Assembly (NCBI GenBank): GCA_016720465.1
Contig: JADKKO010000004.1
Span: 1,736,001-1,800,000 of the forward strand
DNA from: Holophagaceae bacterium
GTDB taxonomy: Bacteria; Acidobacteriota; Holophagae; Holophagales; Holophagaceae
Direction: 5' to 3'
Length of the DNA stretch: 64,000 bases
Shown: positions 26,369 to 34,895 of the stretch, in pieces
How positions within the stretch are numbered: the first letter of the stretch is position 1
How the letters are laid out: each line of letters opens with the position of its first letter
Translations under genes and position numbers: made by a program
Notes under the pieces: generated by a model
What the model was told of the DNA's origin: nothing
What the model saw: the letters and a program-made list of their open reading frames with translations, nothing else
The model's database searches: none

Positions 26369-27511
26369 TTATTTCTGCTCAAATCCTTTGGCTTTGGCTT
26401 GCGCGGCCAGGGCTTCGGCCATGGCGGCATCCAACGTTTTCGCTGCGCCTTTTACCGCCAATTCCTTGCGCTTGGCCGCGATGAATTGGTCGCGCTCACC
26501 GCTGAGCTTCTGGATCTTCACCCGGAGCTCCACCCGGAGTTTGGCCTGGGCATCCACGTAGGCACGGGCTTCGGCGGGTTTCATGGCCTGCATCTCCTTC
26601 GGCAGATCCTTCTTGTCCAAGGACTCCAGTTTTTTTGAACCGGCCTTTTCCGCGTCCACCAGATCCCAGCCATCGGCCCGGTAGAAGCCCGAGGCTTTGG
26701 CCTTGGCCCTTTCATTGGCGGCGCCCGCTCCGGCTTCCATGGCATTGCGGTCCTGGACCGCCTGGTTCTGGAAGCTCGAACGGCCCTTCTCGCCGATGGG
26801 GATGTAGGTCTTGTTCAATTCCACCCCGAGGCGCTCGATCTCCGGATCCTGGGGCGATGGGATGTGGACGGCCTGGCGATCCTGGTCGATGTTCATGTAG
26901 CTGCCGCCGGCGATGCGCGCTCCGTCCGCCCAATTGGTGGAGACGCCTTCCCGGTAGGACCCGCAGAAGATGGTGTTCACCGTCAGGCCCTTCGCCCGCG
27001 CCACCTCGCAGCTTTGGTGGTAGTCCACGCGCCCCTGGGTGAAGGGCTCGTTGCCCGCGATGAAGACCACTTTCAGGTCCCGCGGCGAGGGGCTCCAATT
27101 CAATCCATCCGTGGCGGACTTGATCACCGCGCCGCAGTACTCGTCGCCGCCTCTGGTGGTAAGCGCGAACAGCTGCTCGGATACCCGATCCAGATCCGTG
27201 GTGAACGGCACCACCATGCGCAGGTGGCCCTCCCCCGCTGGGATGCTGGACTTGCCATACTCATAGAGCGCCACCTGGAGTTCCGGCGCCTGGCCGTCGC
27301 GGCGCAGCGGCGAGAATTGGTTCACGAAGGTCCAAAGCTGCGACTTCGCCTGGCCGATGAGGCCATCCATGCTGTTGCTGGTGTCCAGCAGGATCGCCAC
27401 CTGGATGATGGGTTTTGGCGCGCGGGGACTGTGGATGGGGTCTGGAGATGGCGCTGCGGCCAGGGTCAAGCCGAGGCAGTTGAGCAACAGGCAGGGAGCA
27501 AGACGGCGCAT
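26369..27511 (-). CDS. Secreted von Willebrand factor A domain protein
   Basis: A 380-residue exported protein with signal peptide (CLLLNCLGLTLAAAP). The VWA domain begins IQVAILLDTSNSMDGLIGQ, whose DTSNS is a complete MIDAS metal site, and runs to about residue 220. The C-terminal ~140 residues are basic and helical with no recognised domain. It ends 5 bp from the convergent pirin gene. The partner ligand is unknown. Confidence 0.85.
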   Translation of the reverse strand: MRRLAPCLLLNCLGLTLAAAPSPDPIHSPRAPKPIIQVAILLDTSNSMDGLIGQAKSQLWTFVNQFSPLRRDGQAPELQVALYEYGKSSIPAGEGHLRMVVPFTTDLDRVSEQLFALTTRGGDEYCGAVIKSATDGLNWSPSPRDLKVVFIAGNEPFTQGRVDYHQSCEVARAKGLTVNTIFCGSYREGVSTNWADGARIAGGSYMNIDQDRQAVHIPSPQDPEIERLGVELNKTYIPIGEKGRSSFQNQAVQDRNAMEAGAGAANERAKAKASGFYRADGWDLVDAEKAGSKKLESLDKKDLPKEMQAMKPAEARAYVDAQAKLRVELRVKIQKLSGERDQFIAAKRKELAVKGAAKTLDAAMAEALAAQAKAKGFEQK

Positions 27512-27591
27512 GGAACCTCCTTCAGGGTTCGTGGGCCTCGGGGATGCGCGGGCGAGGGTTGCTGAAACATGCGCGGATCAGCGCAGGAGTT

Positions 27592-28983
27592 TCAATTCGG
27601 GATGATTTTCAACGCTCGCTCCACCCGGAAGGCCCCCGAGGCAAGGTGGTGGATCGCCCGCGCCAGGGCCTCCTTGCTGCATTCGAGGTCCCGGCACCAA
27701 GCGTCCATGGGGACTTCGCCGCCTTCGGGATTCCTGACGACCCATTGGCTCCAGAGGGAATCCAGCCGTTCCCTTTCGGGTTCTTCCTTGTCCCGCCAAC
27801 TGCGCTCCTGGGGACGCTGAGGCTCATGGAAAGCCTCGCCCCGGAGCTTTTCCGGCAGGAATTGCTGCGCCTTGTCGTAGTCGCCGTGCGAGTAGTGGTA
27901 GCCCGCCCCCCGCCCGGCTTTCCGCGCGGTGCTCGTATTGGAGTCCCGCAGGGCATCCGGGATGGGCTGGTCCTCGGCGGCCAGGGCCGCGTCGATGGCT
28001 TTGATGGTGGCATTGCTTTTCTGCGCGTTGGCCACGTAGATGACCGCCTGAGCCAGGGGGATGCGGGCTTCGGGCCACCCGATGCGCTCCACGGCCCGCG
28101 ACACGGTTTCGGCCAGGATGAAGGCCTGGGGATCGGCATTGCCCACGTCTTCGGCCGCTGTGACCATCAGGCGCCGGGCGATGAAGCGGGGATCCTCGCC
28201 GCCGCGGATCATGCGGCTAAGGTAGTAGAGCGCCGCGTCCGCATCGCTGCCGCGGAGGGATTTCTGGAAAGCCGAGGCCAGGTCGTAGTGGCCGTCGGCG
28301 CGGTCGAACAGCAGGCGGCCTCCCAGGGACGATTGCAGGGACGCGATATCCCGTTCCTGGGCCGGAAGGTCCGCCCACACCTCCAAGCCTGAAAGCGCCG
28401 AGCGTAGGTCCCCGCCGGCCCAGTGGGAGAGCCAGTCCAACAACTCGGACGGCGGCGGCGGATCCAGCTTTTCACGGGCCGCTGCTAGGTCCAGCACGCC
28501 CCGGATGGCGCTGGGCTCAAGAGCCTTCAGATCGAAGAGCTGGCAACGGCTGCGCAACGCGGGATTCAAATAGAAAGCCGGATTCTCGGTGGTGGCGCCG
28601 ATGAGGATGGCTTCGCCGCGCTCCAGGAAGGGCAGCAAGATATCCTGCTGCGCGCGATTGAAACGATGGATCTCATCGAGAAAAATCACCGGGGGAACCG
28701 CGCGGAAAAGCGGCATGGACTTCTGGTCCAGCAGGAATTTCTTCAGCTCCGCTGCGGATCCCGTGACGCCGCTGAACTCCACGAAGCCGTGCCCGGTTTC
28801 CTTCGCCAGGATGCGCGCCAGCGTTGTTTTTCCAGTGCCCGGCGGGCCCCACATCACCATGGAGGGCAGGCGCTTCGACTGGGCCAGCCGCGTCAGCGCG
28901 CCTTTCGGACCCACTAGATGCGGCTGGCCCACGACTTCGTCCAGGGTCATGGGACGCATGCGCTCAGCCAGGGGGGCGGTCAT
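27592..28983 (-). CDS. rarA: Replication-associated recombination protein RarA
   Basis: A 463-residue AAA+ ATPase of the RarA/MgsA/WRNIP1 family, which acts at stalled replication forks. N-terminal LAERMRPMTLDEVVGQPHL, Walker A GPPGTGKTT, Walker B VIFLDEIHRFN and sensor GATTENPAF are present. The C-terminal part, with RGSDADAALYYLSRM, matches the MgsA tetramerisation domain. Length is normal. Identification is firm. Confidence 0.95.
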   Translation of the reverse strand: MTAPLAERMRPMTLDEVVGQPHLVGPKGALTRLAQSKRLPSMVMWGPPGTGKTTLARILAKETGHGFVEFSGVTGSAAELKKFLLDQKSMPLFRAVPPVIFLDEIHRFNRAQQDILLPFLERGEAILIGATTENPAFYLNPALRSRCQLFDLKALEPSAIRGVLDLAAAREKLDPPPPSELLDWLSHWAGGDLRSALSGLEVWADLPAQERDIASLQSSLGGRLLFDRADGHYDLASAFQKSLRGSDADAALYYLSRMIRGGEDPRFIARRLMVTAAEDVGNADPQAFILAETVSRAVERIGWPEARIPLAQAVIYVANAQKSNATIKAIDAALAAEDQPIPDALRDSNTSTARKAGRGAGYHYSHGDYDKAQQFLPEKLRGEAFHEPQRPQERSWRDKEEPERERLDSLWSQWVVRNPEGGEVPMDAWCRDLECSKEALARAIHHLASGAFRVERALKIIPN

Positions 28984-29143
28984 GGCTCCAGATTAGCCCG
29001 GAGGGACCCCGTGAACAGGCAAACACCTGCGGGGGACTGCCGGTGCGAGTCGGGGATCGCTTAGAATCAAATCACCGCTGATAAAAATCCGTTGGCTAAG
29101 AAAAGCACAACCAAGCTTCACCCACCTGGAAGAAGGACGGCGC

Positions 29144-30892
29144 ATGCGAACCCTGGATGAGAAGTCCTTTCAAACCCACGATGGGACATCCTTGTTCTAC
29201 CGGCATGCGCCCGCCGCGCAGAAGCCACCCAAGGGAGCCATCGTCCTGTTCCATCGGGGACACGAGCACTCGGCCCGGATGATCCATCTGGCCGAGGAAC
29301 TGGATCTCCCGGATTACGCCTTCTTCGCCTGGGATGCCCGGGGCAATGGACGCTCCCCAGGCGAGCGGGGGTTCAGCCCCAGCATCGGAACCTCCGTCCG
29401 GGATGTGCAGGCCTTCATCGACCACATCTGTCTGGAGCATGGCTTCACCCCGGCGCAGATCGCGGTGGTGGCGCAAAGCGTCGGCGCCGTGCTGGTGGCC
29501 ACCTGGCTCCACGATTACGCGCCTGGGATCCGCTGCGCCGTGGTTGCCTCCCCGGCGTTCAGGGTCAAGCTCTACGTCCCCTTCGCCCGCGCCTTCCTTC
29601 GGCTCCGGATGGCCCTGTCGGGCAATTTCTTCGTCAACAGCTATGTGAAGGCCAAGTTCCTGACCCACGACCCCGAGCGCATCGCCAGCTACCAGACCGA
29701 TCCGCTCATCACCCGGCCCATTTCCGTGAATCTCCTGCTCGGCCTCGATGAGGCAGCCGAGCGCGTGGTGGCCGATGCCCAGGCCATCACCACACCGGTG
29801 CAGATGCTCATCTCCGGCGCGGATTGGGTGGTGCGCCATGGGCCCCAGCATGCCTTTTTCAGCCGCTTGAGCGCATCGAGGAAGGAAAAGCATGTGTTCG
29901 AGGGGTTCTTCCATGACACCTTGGGCGAAAAAGATCGCGCCCAGGCGGTCTCCAAGGCTCGGACCTTCCTGTTGGCGGGCTTTGCGGAGCCCTTTTCACG
30001 TGCCGATTTGCGCAACTCCCACAAGGAGGGCTGGAGCAAGCGGGAAGCGGATGCCTTGGCCAAACCGCTCCTGCCGGTATCGCCGCGCGGACTCTACTGG
30101 GCCGCCACGCGGTTCGGGCTCTGGGTGGGCGGTTTCATTTCCGCAGGCATCCGGCTTGGACACGCCACTGGCTTCGATTCGGGGAGCACCTTGGACTATG
30201 TCTACCGCAACCGCCCCGAAGGCTTCACACCCATCGGGCGGATGGTGGATTGGTTCTACCTCAACTCCATCGGCTGGCGGGGAATCCGCCAGCGCAAGGT
30301 CCACCTGGAGGCTCTGCTGCAAGACGCCTTCGGAAGGCTGCATACCGCTGGACAGCCAGTCCATGTGCTGGACGTCGCTGCGGGGCATGGCCGGTATGTG
30401 CTGGAGGCCATCGAATCCCAGGCCCAGCGCCCCGAGAGCGTGCTGCTGCGGGACTTCAGCGATATCAATGTCCGCCAGGGCTCCGAACTGATCCAGGCCA
30501 AGGGCATGGAGGAATTCGCGCGTTTCGAAAAGGGCGATGCCTTCCATGGGGACAGCCTGGCCGCGGTGGAGCCCAAACCGACGGTGGCTGTTGTCTCGGG
30601 GCTTTACGAACTCTTTCCGGACAACGATAAGTTGGTGGCCTCCCTGGAGGGCCTGGCGCGGGCCGTGCCCCTGGGCGGCTATCTGGTCTACACGAACCAG
30701 CCCTGGCATCCCCAATTGGAGATGATCGCCCGGGCCCTCACCAGCCATCGCGAAGGAGCGGCCTGGGTCATGCGGCGCCGCAGCCAGGGCGAGATGGATC
30801 AACTGGTGGAGGCCGCCGGATTCAGGAAGCTCAGCCAGCGCATCGACGAGTGGGGGATCTTCACGGTATCGCTGGCTCAACGGGAAGCCTGA
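29144..30892 (+). CDS. Alpha/beta-hydrolase fused to SAM methyltransferase
   Basis: A 582-residue natural fusion. Residues ~10-300 form an alpha/beta-hydrolase of lysophospholipase type with FAWDARGNGRSPG and the nucleophile elbow VAQSVGA (S112, with Ala in place of the usual first Gly). Residues ~390-580 form a methyltransferase with motif I VLDVAAGHGRYVLEA (408-422), as in the Methyltransf_20 family. AGAAGGA precedes the ATG. The stop overlaps the next gene's start (TGATG), so the fusion is co-expressed with a PAP2-phosphatase fusion. In proteobacteria such fusions occur in phospholipid-synthesis islands, so a lipid substrate is inferred. Confidence 0.88.
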   Translation: MRTLDEKSFQTHDGTSLFYRHAPAAQKPPKGAIVLFHRGHEHSARMIHLAEELDLPDYAFFAWDARGNGRSPGERGFSPSIGTSVRDVQAFIDHICLEHGFTPAQIAVVAQSVGAVLVATWLHDYAPGIRCAVVASPAFRVKLYVPFARAFLRLRMALSGNFFVNSYVKAKFLTHDPERIASYQTDPLITRPISVNLLLGLDEAAERVVADAQAITTPVQMLISGADWVVRHGPQHAFFSRLSASRKEKHVFEGFFHDTLGEKDRAQAVSKARTFLLAGFAEPFSRADLRNSHKEGWSKREADALAKPLLPVSPRGLYWAATRFGLWVGGFISAGIRLGHATGFDSGSTLDYVYRNRPEGFTPIGRMVDWFYLNSIGWRGIRQRKVHLEALLQDAFGRLHTAGQPVHVLDVAAGHGRYVLEAIESQAQRPESVLLRDFSDINVRQGSELIQAKGMEEFARFEKGDAFHGDSLAAVEPKPTVAVVSGLYELFPDNDKLVASLEGLARAVPLGGYLVYTNQPWHPQLEMIARALTSHREGAAWVMRRRSQGEMDQLVEAAGFRKLSQRIDEWGIFTVSLAQREA

Positions 30893-32208
30893 TGGCGCAT
30901 CCACCTCGGCCCTGCGGGCGGGCCGCGCTCTGGCTCGCCTTCCTGGGTCCATTCTTCTATCTGAGCTATGGCACCGCCAATTGGCTTGCTTCGCGCCGGA
31001 TGGACGTCCCCTGCATCGTATTCGGCTGGGAGCGGCAGATTCCTTTCCTGCCCTGGACCATCCTGCCCTATTGGACCGAGAACCTCTTCTACGCGAGCGC
31101 CCTGTTCCTGTGCCTCGAACCTCGGGAAGTGGATATCCTCGGGCGCCGGATGCTGACCGCTCAGGTGGTGGCGGTTTCCTGCTTCATCCTTTTCCCGCTG
31201 GCCTTCAGCTTTCCCCAGCCCGCCGTCACAGGCTGGCCGGCCTTCCTGTTCGATGCGCTGCGGGGCTTCGACCGCCCCTTCAACCAGGCGCCCTCGCTGC
31301 ATGTGGCGCTGGCCATCGTGCTGGGCGTCCACTTCCATCGGCTGGCAGCCCGGAGATGGCGGCCTCTCGTCGTGGGATGGTTCCTGCTGATCATCGGGTC
31401 GGTGCTCACCACCTACCAGCACCATTTCGTTGATATCCCCTCGGGCGCGCTGCTGGGATGGTTCTGCCTCTGGGCCTGGCCTGACACCGGACGCTCTCCC
31501 CTGACAACCTGGTCACTCCATCGGGATGCCAGCCGCTGGCGGCAGGCCGCGTACTACACCGGCGGCGCGTTGTTGGCGGGGACGCTCGGGATCGTTTTGT
31601 GGGGGTGGGCGGGTTGGCTGCTCTGGCCGGCCGTGTCGCTGGCCCTGGTGGCCCTGAACCACGCCTTCTTGGGTGCGGAGGGTTTCCAGAAAGGATCCGA
31701 TGGGCGGCTGAGCTTGGCGGCCCGATGGCTGTTCGCGCCGTACCTCTGGGCCGCCCGCTTGAATTCCTGGCTGTGGACCCGCGCCCGGCCCCAGCCGGAC
31801 GAGGTCATGGCAGGAGTCTGGCTGGGGAGGGCGCCCATCCACGGTGATGACGTGAATCGTTTCACCTGCCTGGTGGATCTCAGCGCGGAGTTATCGGTGC
31901 GACCGGAACACAAACATTACCGGAGCATCCCCATTCTGGACTTTTCCATTCCCGCTCCCTTGACCCTCGCGAGGGCAGCGGAGGCCATCGAAGGGGCGAG
32001 GAAGGAAGGGCCCGTCCTGGTGTTTTGCGCCCTGGGACGGTCCCGCAGCGCCGCGGCTGTGTGCAGCTGGTTGCTCCGCGAGGGCCGCGTCCATTCGGCG
32101 CGTGAAGCCATCGACCGCGTGGCCCGCTGCCGCCCCGTCTCGCTTTCCGATGAACATCTGCGGGCCATCGAGGGATCCCTGCACGCCACTCCCGGAGCCG
32201 CACCATGA
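30892..32208 (+). CDS. PAP2-type membrane phosphatase fused to dual-specificity phosphatase
   Basis: A 438-residue fusion. The first ~300 residues are a multi-pass membrane region with the PAP2 elements SLHVALAIV and HHFVDIPSGALLG. The C-terminal ~140 residues form a cytosolic dual-specificity phosphatase with the CX5R loop CALGRSR (C379 and R385). The ATG at 30892 overlaps the upstream stop. Such proteins probably dephosphorylate lipid phosphates; which catalytic centre acts on which substrate is not known. The following small membrane protein overlaps it by 4 bp. Confidence 0.88.
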   Translation: MAHPPRPCGRAALWLAFLGPFFYLSYGTANWLASRRMDVPCIVFGWERQIPFLPWTILPYWTENLFYASALFLCLEPREVDILGRRMLTAQVVAVSCFILFPLAFSFPQPAVTGWPAFLFDALRGFDRPFNQAPSLHVALAIVLGVHFHRLAARRWRPLVVGWFLLIIGSVLTTYQHHFVDIPSGALLGWFCLWAWPDTGRSPLTTWSLHRDASRWRQAAYYTGGALLAGTLGIVLWGWAGWLLWPAVSLALVALNHAFLGAEGFQKGSDGRLSLAARWLFAPYLWAARLNSWLWTRARPQPDEVMAGVWLGRAPIHGDDVNRFTCLVDLSAELSVRPEHKHYRSIPILDFSIPAPLTLARAAEAIEGARKEGPVLVFCALGRSRSAAAVCSWLLREGRVHSAREAIDRVARCRPVSLSDEHLRAIEGSLHATPGAAP

Positions 32209-32612
32209 ACCCGCATCCGCCCACATCCCTGGTCACGGCCCGCCTTCTGGCTGCCTGGGCGCCGCTGGAACCCCCTGCGTGGATCCTGCTGCTGGCGGCC
32301 CTGGTCCTGCTTTGGCTTCACCCGGCCCCGCTTCCGACGGGGATGGGCGCAGCGAGCCTGCTGGCTGGAGTCTGCGGGCTCTACCTCGGCTGGCGCATCC
32401 GTTTCGATGCGGCGATATTCCTGGATCTGGCCGAGGCCCGCATCACTAATGGGGAATCCTTCGACGCAGCCATCAAGGAAATGGGTCTGCCCGGCGGTCC
32501 CGCGCGCAGCGAGGCCGAGCGGTGCCGCGGAGCGCTCCGGCTCCTGTACCAGCGCATCTTTTGGTTCCTGATCCAGGTGGCCGCCCTCGCGGTGGGCGTC
32601 TGGACGCGCTGA
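32205..32612 (+). CDS. Small membrane protein in lipid-type operon
   Basis: A 135-residue protein not recognised by family. Two adjacent hydrophobic segments lie near the N-terminus (AWILLLAALVLLW and LLAGVCGLYLGW) and one at the C-terminus (IFWFLIQVAALAVGVW). The soluble middle part is acidic (FDAAIFLDLAEARI). Its ATG overlaps the PAP2-phosphatase stop by 4 bp, so it belongs to that operon and may assist those enzymes at the membrane. Confidence 0.7.
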   Translation: MNPHPPTSLVTARLLAAWAPLEPPAWILLLAALVLLWLHPAPLPTGMGAASLLAGVCGLYLGWRIRFDAAIFLDLAEARITNGESFDAAIKEMGLPGGPARSEAERCRGALRLLYQRIFWFLIQVAALAVGVWTR

Positions 32613-32635
32613 CGGCGGGGAGATCAGTTCACACG

Positions 32636-32730
32636 CCGAGGAACGCAGATAATGCAGGGCCTCGCACAGAAATAAAGGAGTGTTTTCCCCGCGTTCTCCC
32701 TTTATTCTGCGAACCTCTGCGAGCGTTTTG
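32636..32730. repeat. Imperfect inverted repeat between operons
   Basis: cagaaataaagga near 32675 is mirrored by tccctttattctg near 32697. The flanking gaggaacgcaga is partly mirrored by tctgcgaacctctgcg. The region separates the membrane protein from the acyl-CoA dehydrogenase and may act as a weak terminator. Confidence 0.5.
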
Positions 32731-32753
32731 ATTTCAAAAGAACCGGAGCCACC

Positions 32754-33989
32754 ATGGATTTCGCGCACTCACCCAAGGCCGCTGACTACATCCAGCGCGT
32801 GTCGGCCTTCATCGCCGATCACGTCTCGCCGTTTGAAGAAACCTACCTTTCGCAACTGAAGCGCGGGCCGCAGCCCTGGAATGTCCCGCCGCTGATGGAG
32901 GAGATGAAGGACAAGGCCAAGGCTGCGGGGCTCTGGAACCTGTTCCTGCCGGACGCGGAATATGGCGCGGGGCTCACCAACCTGGAGTACGCGCCGTTGG
33001 CGGAGCTCATGGGCCGCTCGCTCATCACTCCGGAGGTCTTCAACTGCAACGCGCCGGATACGGGCAACATGGAAGTGCTGGTGCAGTACGGATCCGCGGG
33101 CCAAAAAAAACAGTGGCTGAAGCCCCTGCTGGAAGGCAGGACCCGTTCGGCCTTCTGCATGACCGAGCCCGAGGTCGCCTCCAGCGACGCGACCAACATG
33201 CGCGCCACCGCGGTGGTGCAGGGCGATGAGATCGTCATCAACGGCCGCAAGTGGTGGAGCAGCGGCATCGGGCACCCCAACTGCGCCTTCGTCATCTTCA
33301 TGGGGCTCACGGACCCCACCGCGCCGAAATACTCACAGCACTCCATGGTGCTGGTCCCGATCGATGCGCCGGGCTTAAAGGTGGAACGCATGGTGCCGGT
33401 GTTCGGCGCATTGGACGAGCCCTACGGCCACGGCGAAGTGAGTTTCACGGATGTGCGCGTGCCCATCGAGAACTTCATCAGCGGTCCGGGCCGCGGCTTC
33501 GAGATCGCCCAAGGGCGCCTGGGCCCTGGGCGCATCCACCACTGCATGCGCATCATCGGCGCCGCCGAGCGGGCCCTGGAACTCATGTGCCAGCGCTCCC
33601 TCACCCGCGTGGCCTTCGGCAAACCCCTGGCGCTGCTGGGCGGCAACCGGGACATCATCGCCAACGCCCGCATGGCCATCGAACAGGCGCGGCTGCTCAC
33701 GCTCAAGGCCGCGTGGCTCATGGACACCGTCGGTGTGAAGGGCGCCAAGAGCGAGATCTCCCAGATCAAGGTCGTCGCGCCGAACATGGCGCAACTGGTC
33801 ATCGACCAGGCCATCCAGATGCACGGCGGCGCAGGGCTTAGCGAGGATTTCCCCCTCACGGGGCTCTATGCTTACGCCAGAATGCTCCGCCTCGCCGACG
33901 GCCCCGACGAAGTGCATCGCGCCAGCATCGCCAAGGGGGAGCTCAAGGCGCAGGCGGAAAAGGCGGGGATGGAAATGTCGAAAAAATGA
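32754..33989 (+). CDS. Acyl-CoA dehydrogenase
   Basis: A 411-residue flavoprotein of the ACAD10/ACAD11-like acyl-CoA dehydrogenase branch. Typical blocks are FCMTEPEVASSDATNM (flavin region), INGRKWWSSGIGHPNC, GPGRIHHCMRIIGAAERAL, VAFGKPL and the C-terminal QMHGGAGLSEDFPLTGLYAYARMLRLADGPDEVH. It would oxidise an acyl-CoA to the 2-enoyl-CoA. The APH-type phosphotransferase usually linked with this branch lies downstream, but a HicBA module intervenes. The last 30 codons are duplicated beyond that module. Confidence 0.93.
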   Translation: MDFAHSPKAADYIQRVSAFIADHVSPFEETYLSQLKRGPQPWNVPPLMEEMKDKAKAAGLWNLFLPDAEYGAGLTNLEYAPLAELMGRSLITPEVFNCNAPDTGNMEVLVQYGSAGQKKQWLKPLLEGRTRSAFCMTEPEVASSDATNMRATAVVQGDEIVINGRKWWSSGIGHPNCAFVIFMGLTDPTAPKYSQHSMVLVPIDAPGLKVERMVPVFGALDEPYGHGEVSFTDVRVPIENFISGPGRGFEIAQGRLGPGRIHHCMRIIGAAERALELMCQRSLTRVAFGKPLALLGGNRDIIANARMAIEQARLLTLKAAWLMDTVGVKGAKSEISQIKVVAPNMAQLVIDQAIQMHGGAGLSEDFPLTGLYAYARMLRLADGPDEVHRASIAKGELKAQAEKAGMEMSKK

Positions 33990-34001
33990 GAAGATTATTT
34001 T

Positions 34002-34085
34002 GCCGGGGATATACGGGGATGAACGGGGATAAGAACGTGATCGGTGTTTGCTTTCATCCCGGTGCATCCGTTTTTATCCCCGGCG
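34002..34085. repeat. CGGGGAT-word inverted repeat after acyl-CoA dehydrogenase
   Basis: gccggggata (34002-34011) pairs with tatccccggc (34075-34084), with further imperfect pairing inward through repeats of the word cggggat. Related words reappear after the duplicated gene end (34725-34790), so this sequence was part of the duplicated block. Confidence 0.6.
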
Positions 34086-34172
34086 ATTGATCTTTCTCTT
34101 TGTCCCCGGCAAACGCCCATCAATTGCCCTTGGTTCGCTCTGGGATTACCTTTGGATGGCAGGGGAGTGCCC

Positions 34173-34376
34173 ATGAAGCTACGAGTGGTTCTGGAACCGA
34201 GCGAAGAGGGTGGGTTCACGGCGATCGTTCCGGCGCTTCCCGGATGCCTAAGCGAAGGCGACACCCGCGATGAGGCCCTGGCCAACGTCCAAGAGGCGAT
34301 CGAGCTATATCTCGAATCAGTGGATGACGATGCCACTTTCTCTCCGGATTCCGAGGTCTTTGAGATCGCTGTATGA
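34173..34376 (+). CDS. hicB: HicB-family antitoxin
   Basis: A 67-residue HicB with the partial RNase H-like fold: LRVVLEPSEEGGFTAIVPALPGCLSEGDTRDEALANVQEAIELYL is the diagnostic stretch. The ATG at 34173 follows GGGGAG. It lacks an extra DNA-binding domain, as in short HicB proteins. It overlaps the toxin gene by 4 bp. The order antitoxin-toxin is the reverse of the original hicAB but common. Confidence 0.93.
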   Translation: MKLRVVLEPSEEGGFTAIVPALPGCLSEGDTRDEALANVQEAIELYLESVDDDATFSPDSEVFEIAV

Positions 34377-34600
34377 CCAAAGTCCCCTGCCTGAACTATG
34401 AGCAAGTAGTCCGGGCGCTGAACAGGGACGGCTGGGTTGTGGTACGCCAGCGGGGCAGCCACATCCGATTGCAGAAACACACACCCGACGAAACACTGAA
34501 ACTGATTGTGCCGGCGCACAGGCCGATCAAGCGCTCCACGCTGTCACACATATTGAAACAGGCCCGCTTAACGGTGGATGAGTTGCAGAACCTCCTCTGA
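34373..34600 (+). CDS. hicA: HicA-family mRNA interferase toxin
   Basis: A 75-residue dsRNA-binding-fold toxin. The motif VVRQRGSHIRLQK carries the catalytic histidine, and VPAHRPIKRSTLSHILKQA matches the C-terminal HicA helix region. Predicted to cleave mRNA when not neutralised by HicB. Start and stop are unambiguous through the ATGA overlap with hicB. Confidence 0.93.
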   Translation: MTKVPCLNYEQVVRALNRDGWVVVRQRGSHIRLQKHTPDETLKLIVPAHRPIKRSTLSHILKQARLTVDELQNLL

Positions 34601-34614
34601 TGTAATCGTTATTG

Positions 34615-34704
34615 GCCCCCAACCAAGTCCATCGTGCCAGCATCGCCGAGCAGGAACTTAAGGCCCAGGCGGCGTAGGCGGGGAAGGAGATGGCGAAAAA
34701 ATGA
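34615..34704 (+). pseudogene. Relic of an acyl-CoA dehydrogenase 3' end
   Basis: Thirty codons ending in TGA align codon for codon with the last thirty of the acyl-CoA dehydrogenase (33900-33989). The relic reads APNQVHRASIAEQELKAQAA, then an internal TAG, then AGKEMAKK. The intact gene reads GPDEVHRASIAKGELKAQAE and KAGMEMSKK. The purine-rich sequence after each stop is also related. Together they form imperfect direct repeats around the HicBA genes. The rest of the 34705-34895 spacer shows no gene. Confidence 0.88.
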
Positions 34705-34895
34705 AAAGGACTTTTTGATCAGGGATGAAGGGGATAAAGGGGATGAGAACAAGGTTGGCGCTTGCTTTCCCCTCCCTTTATCCTTGTTGTTTCGGCTCTT
34801 CCTCGGTGAGTTGCGCAGGCTCAGGGACAATGTCAAATTCAATAAGATGGTTCGCAATTTAGATGGTTTTTTCAAGTTGGTGCCGCGGAGTTCTT

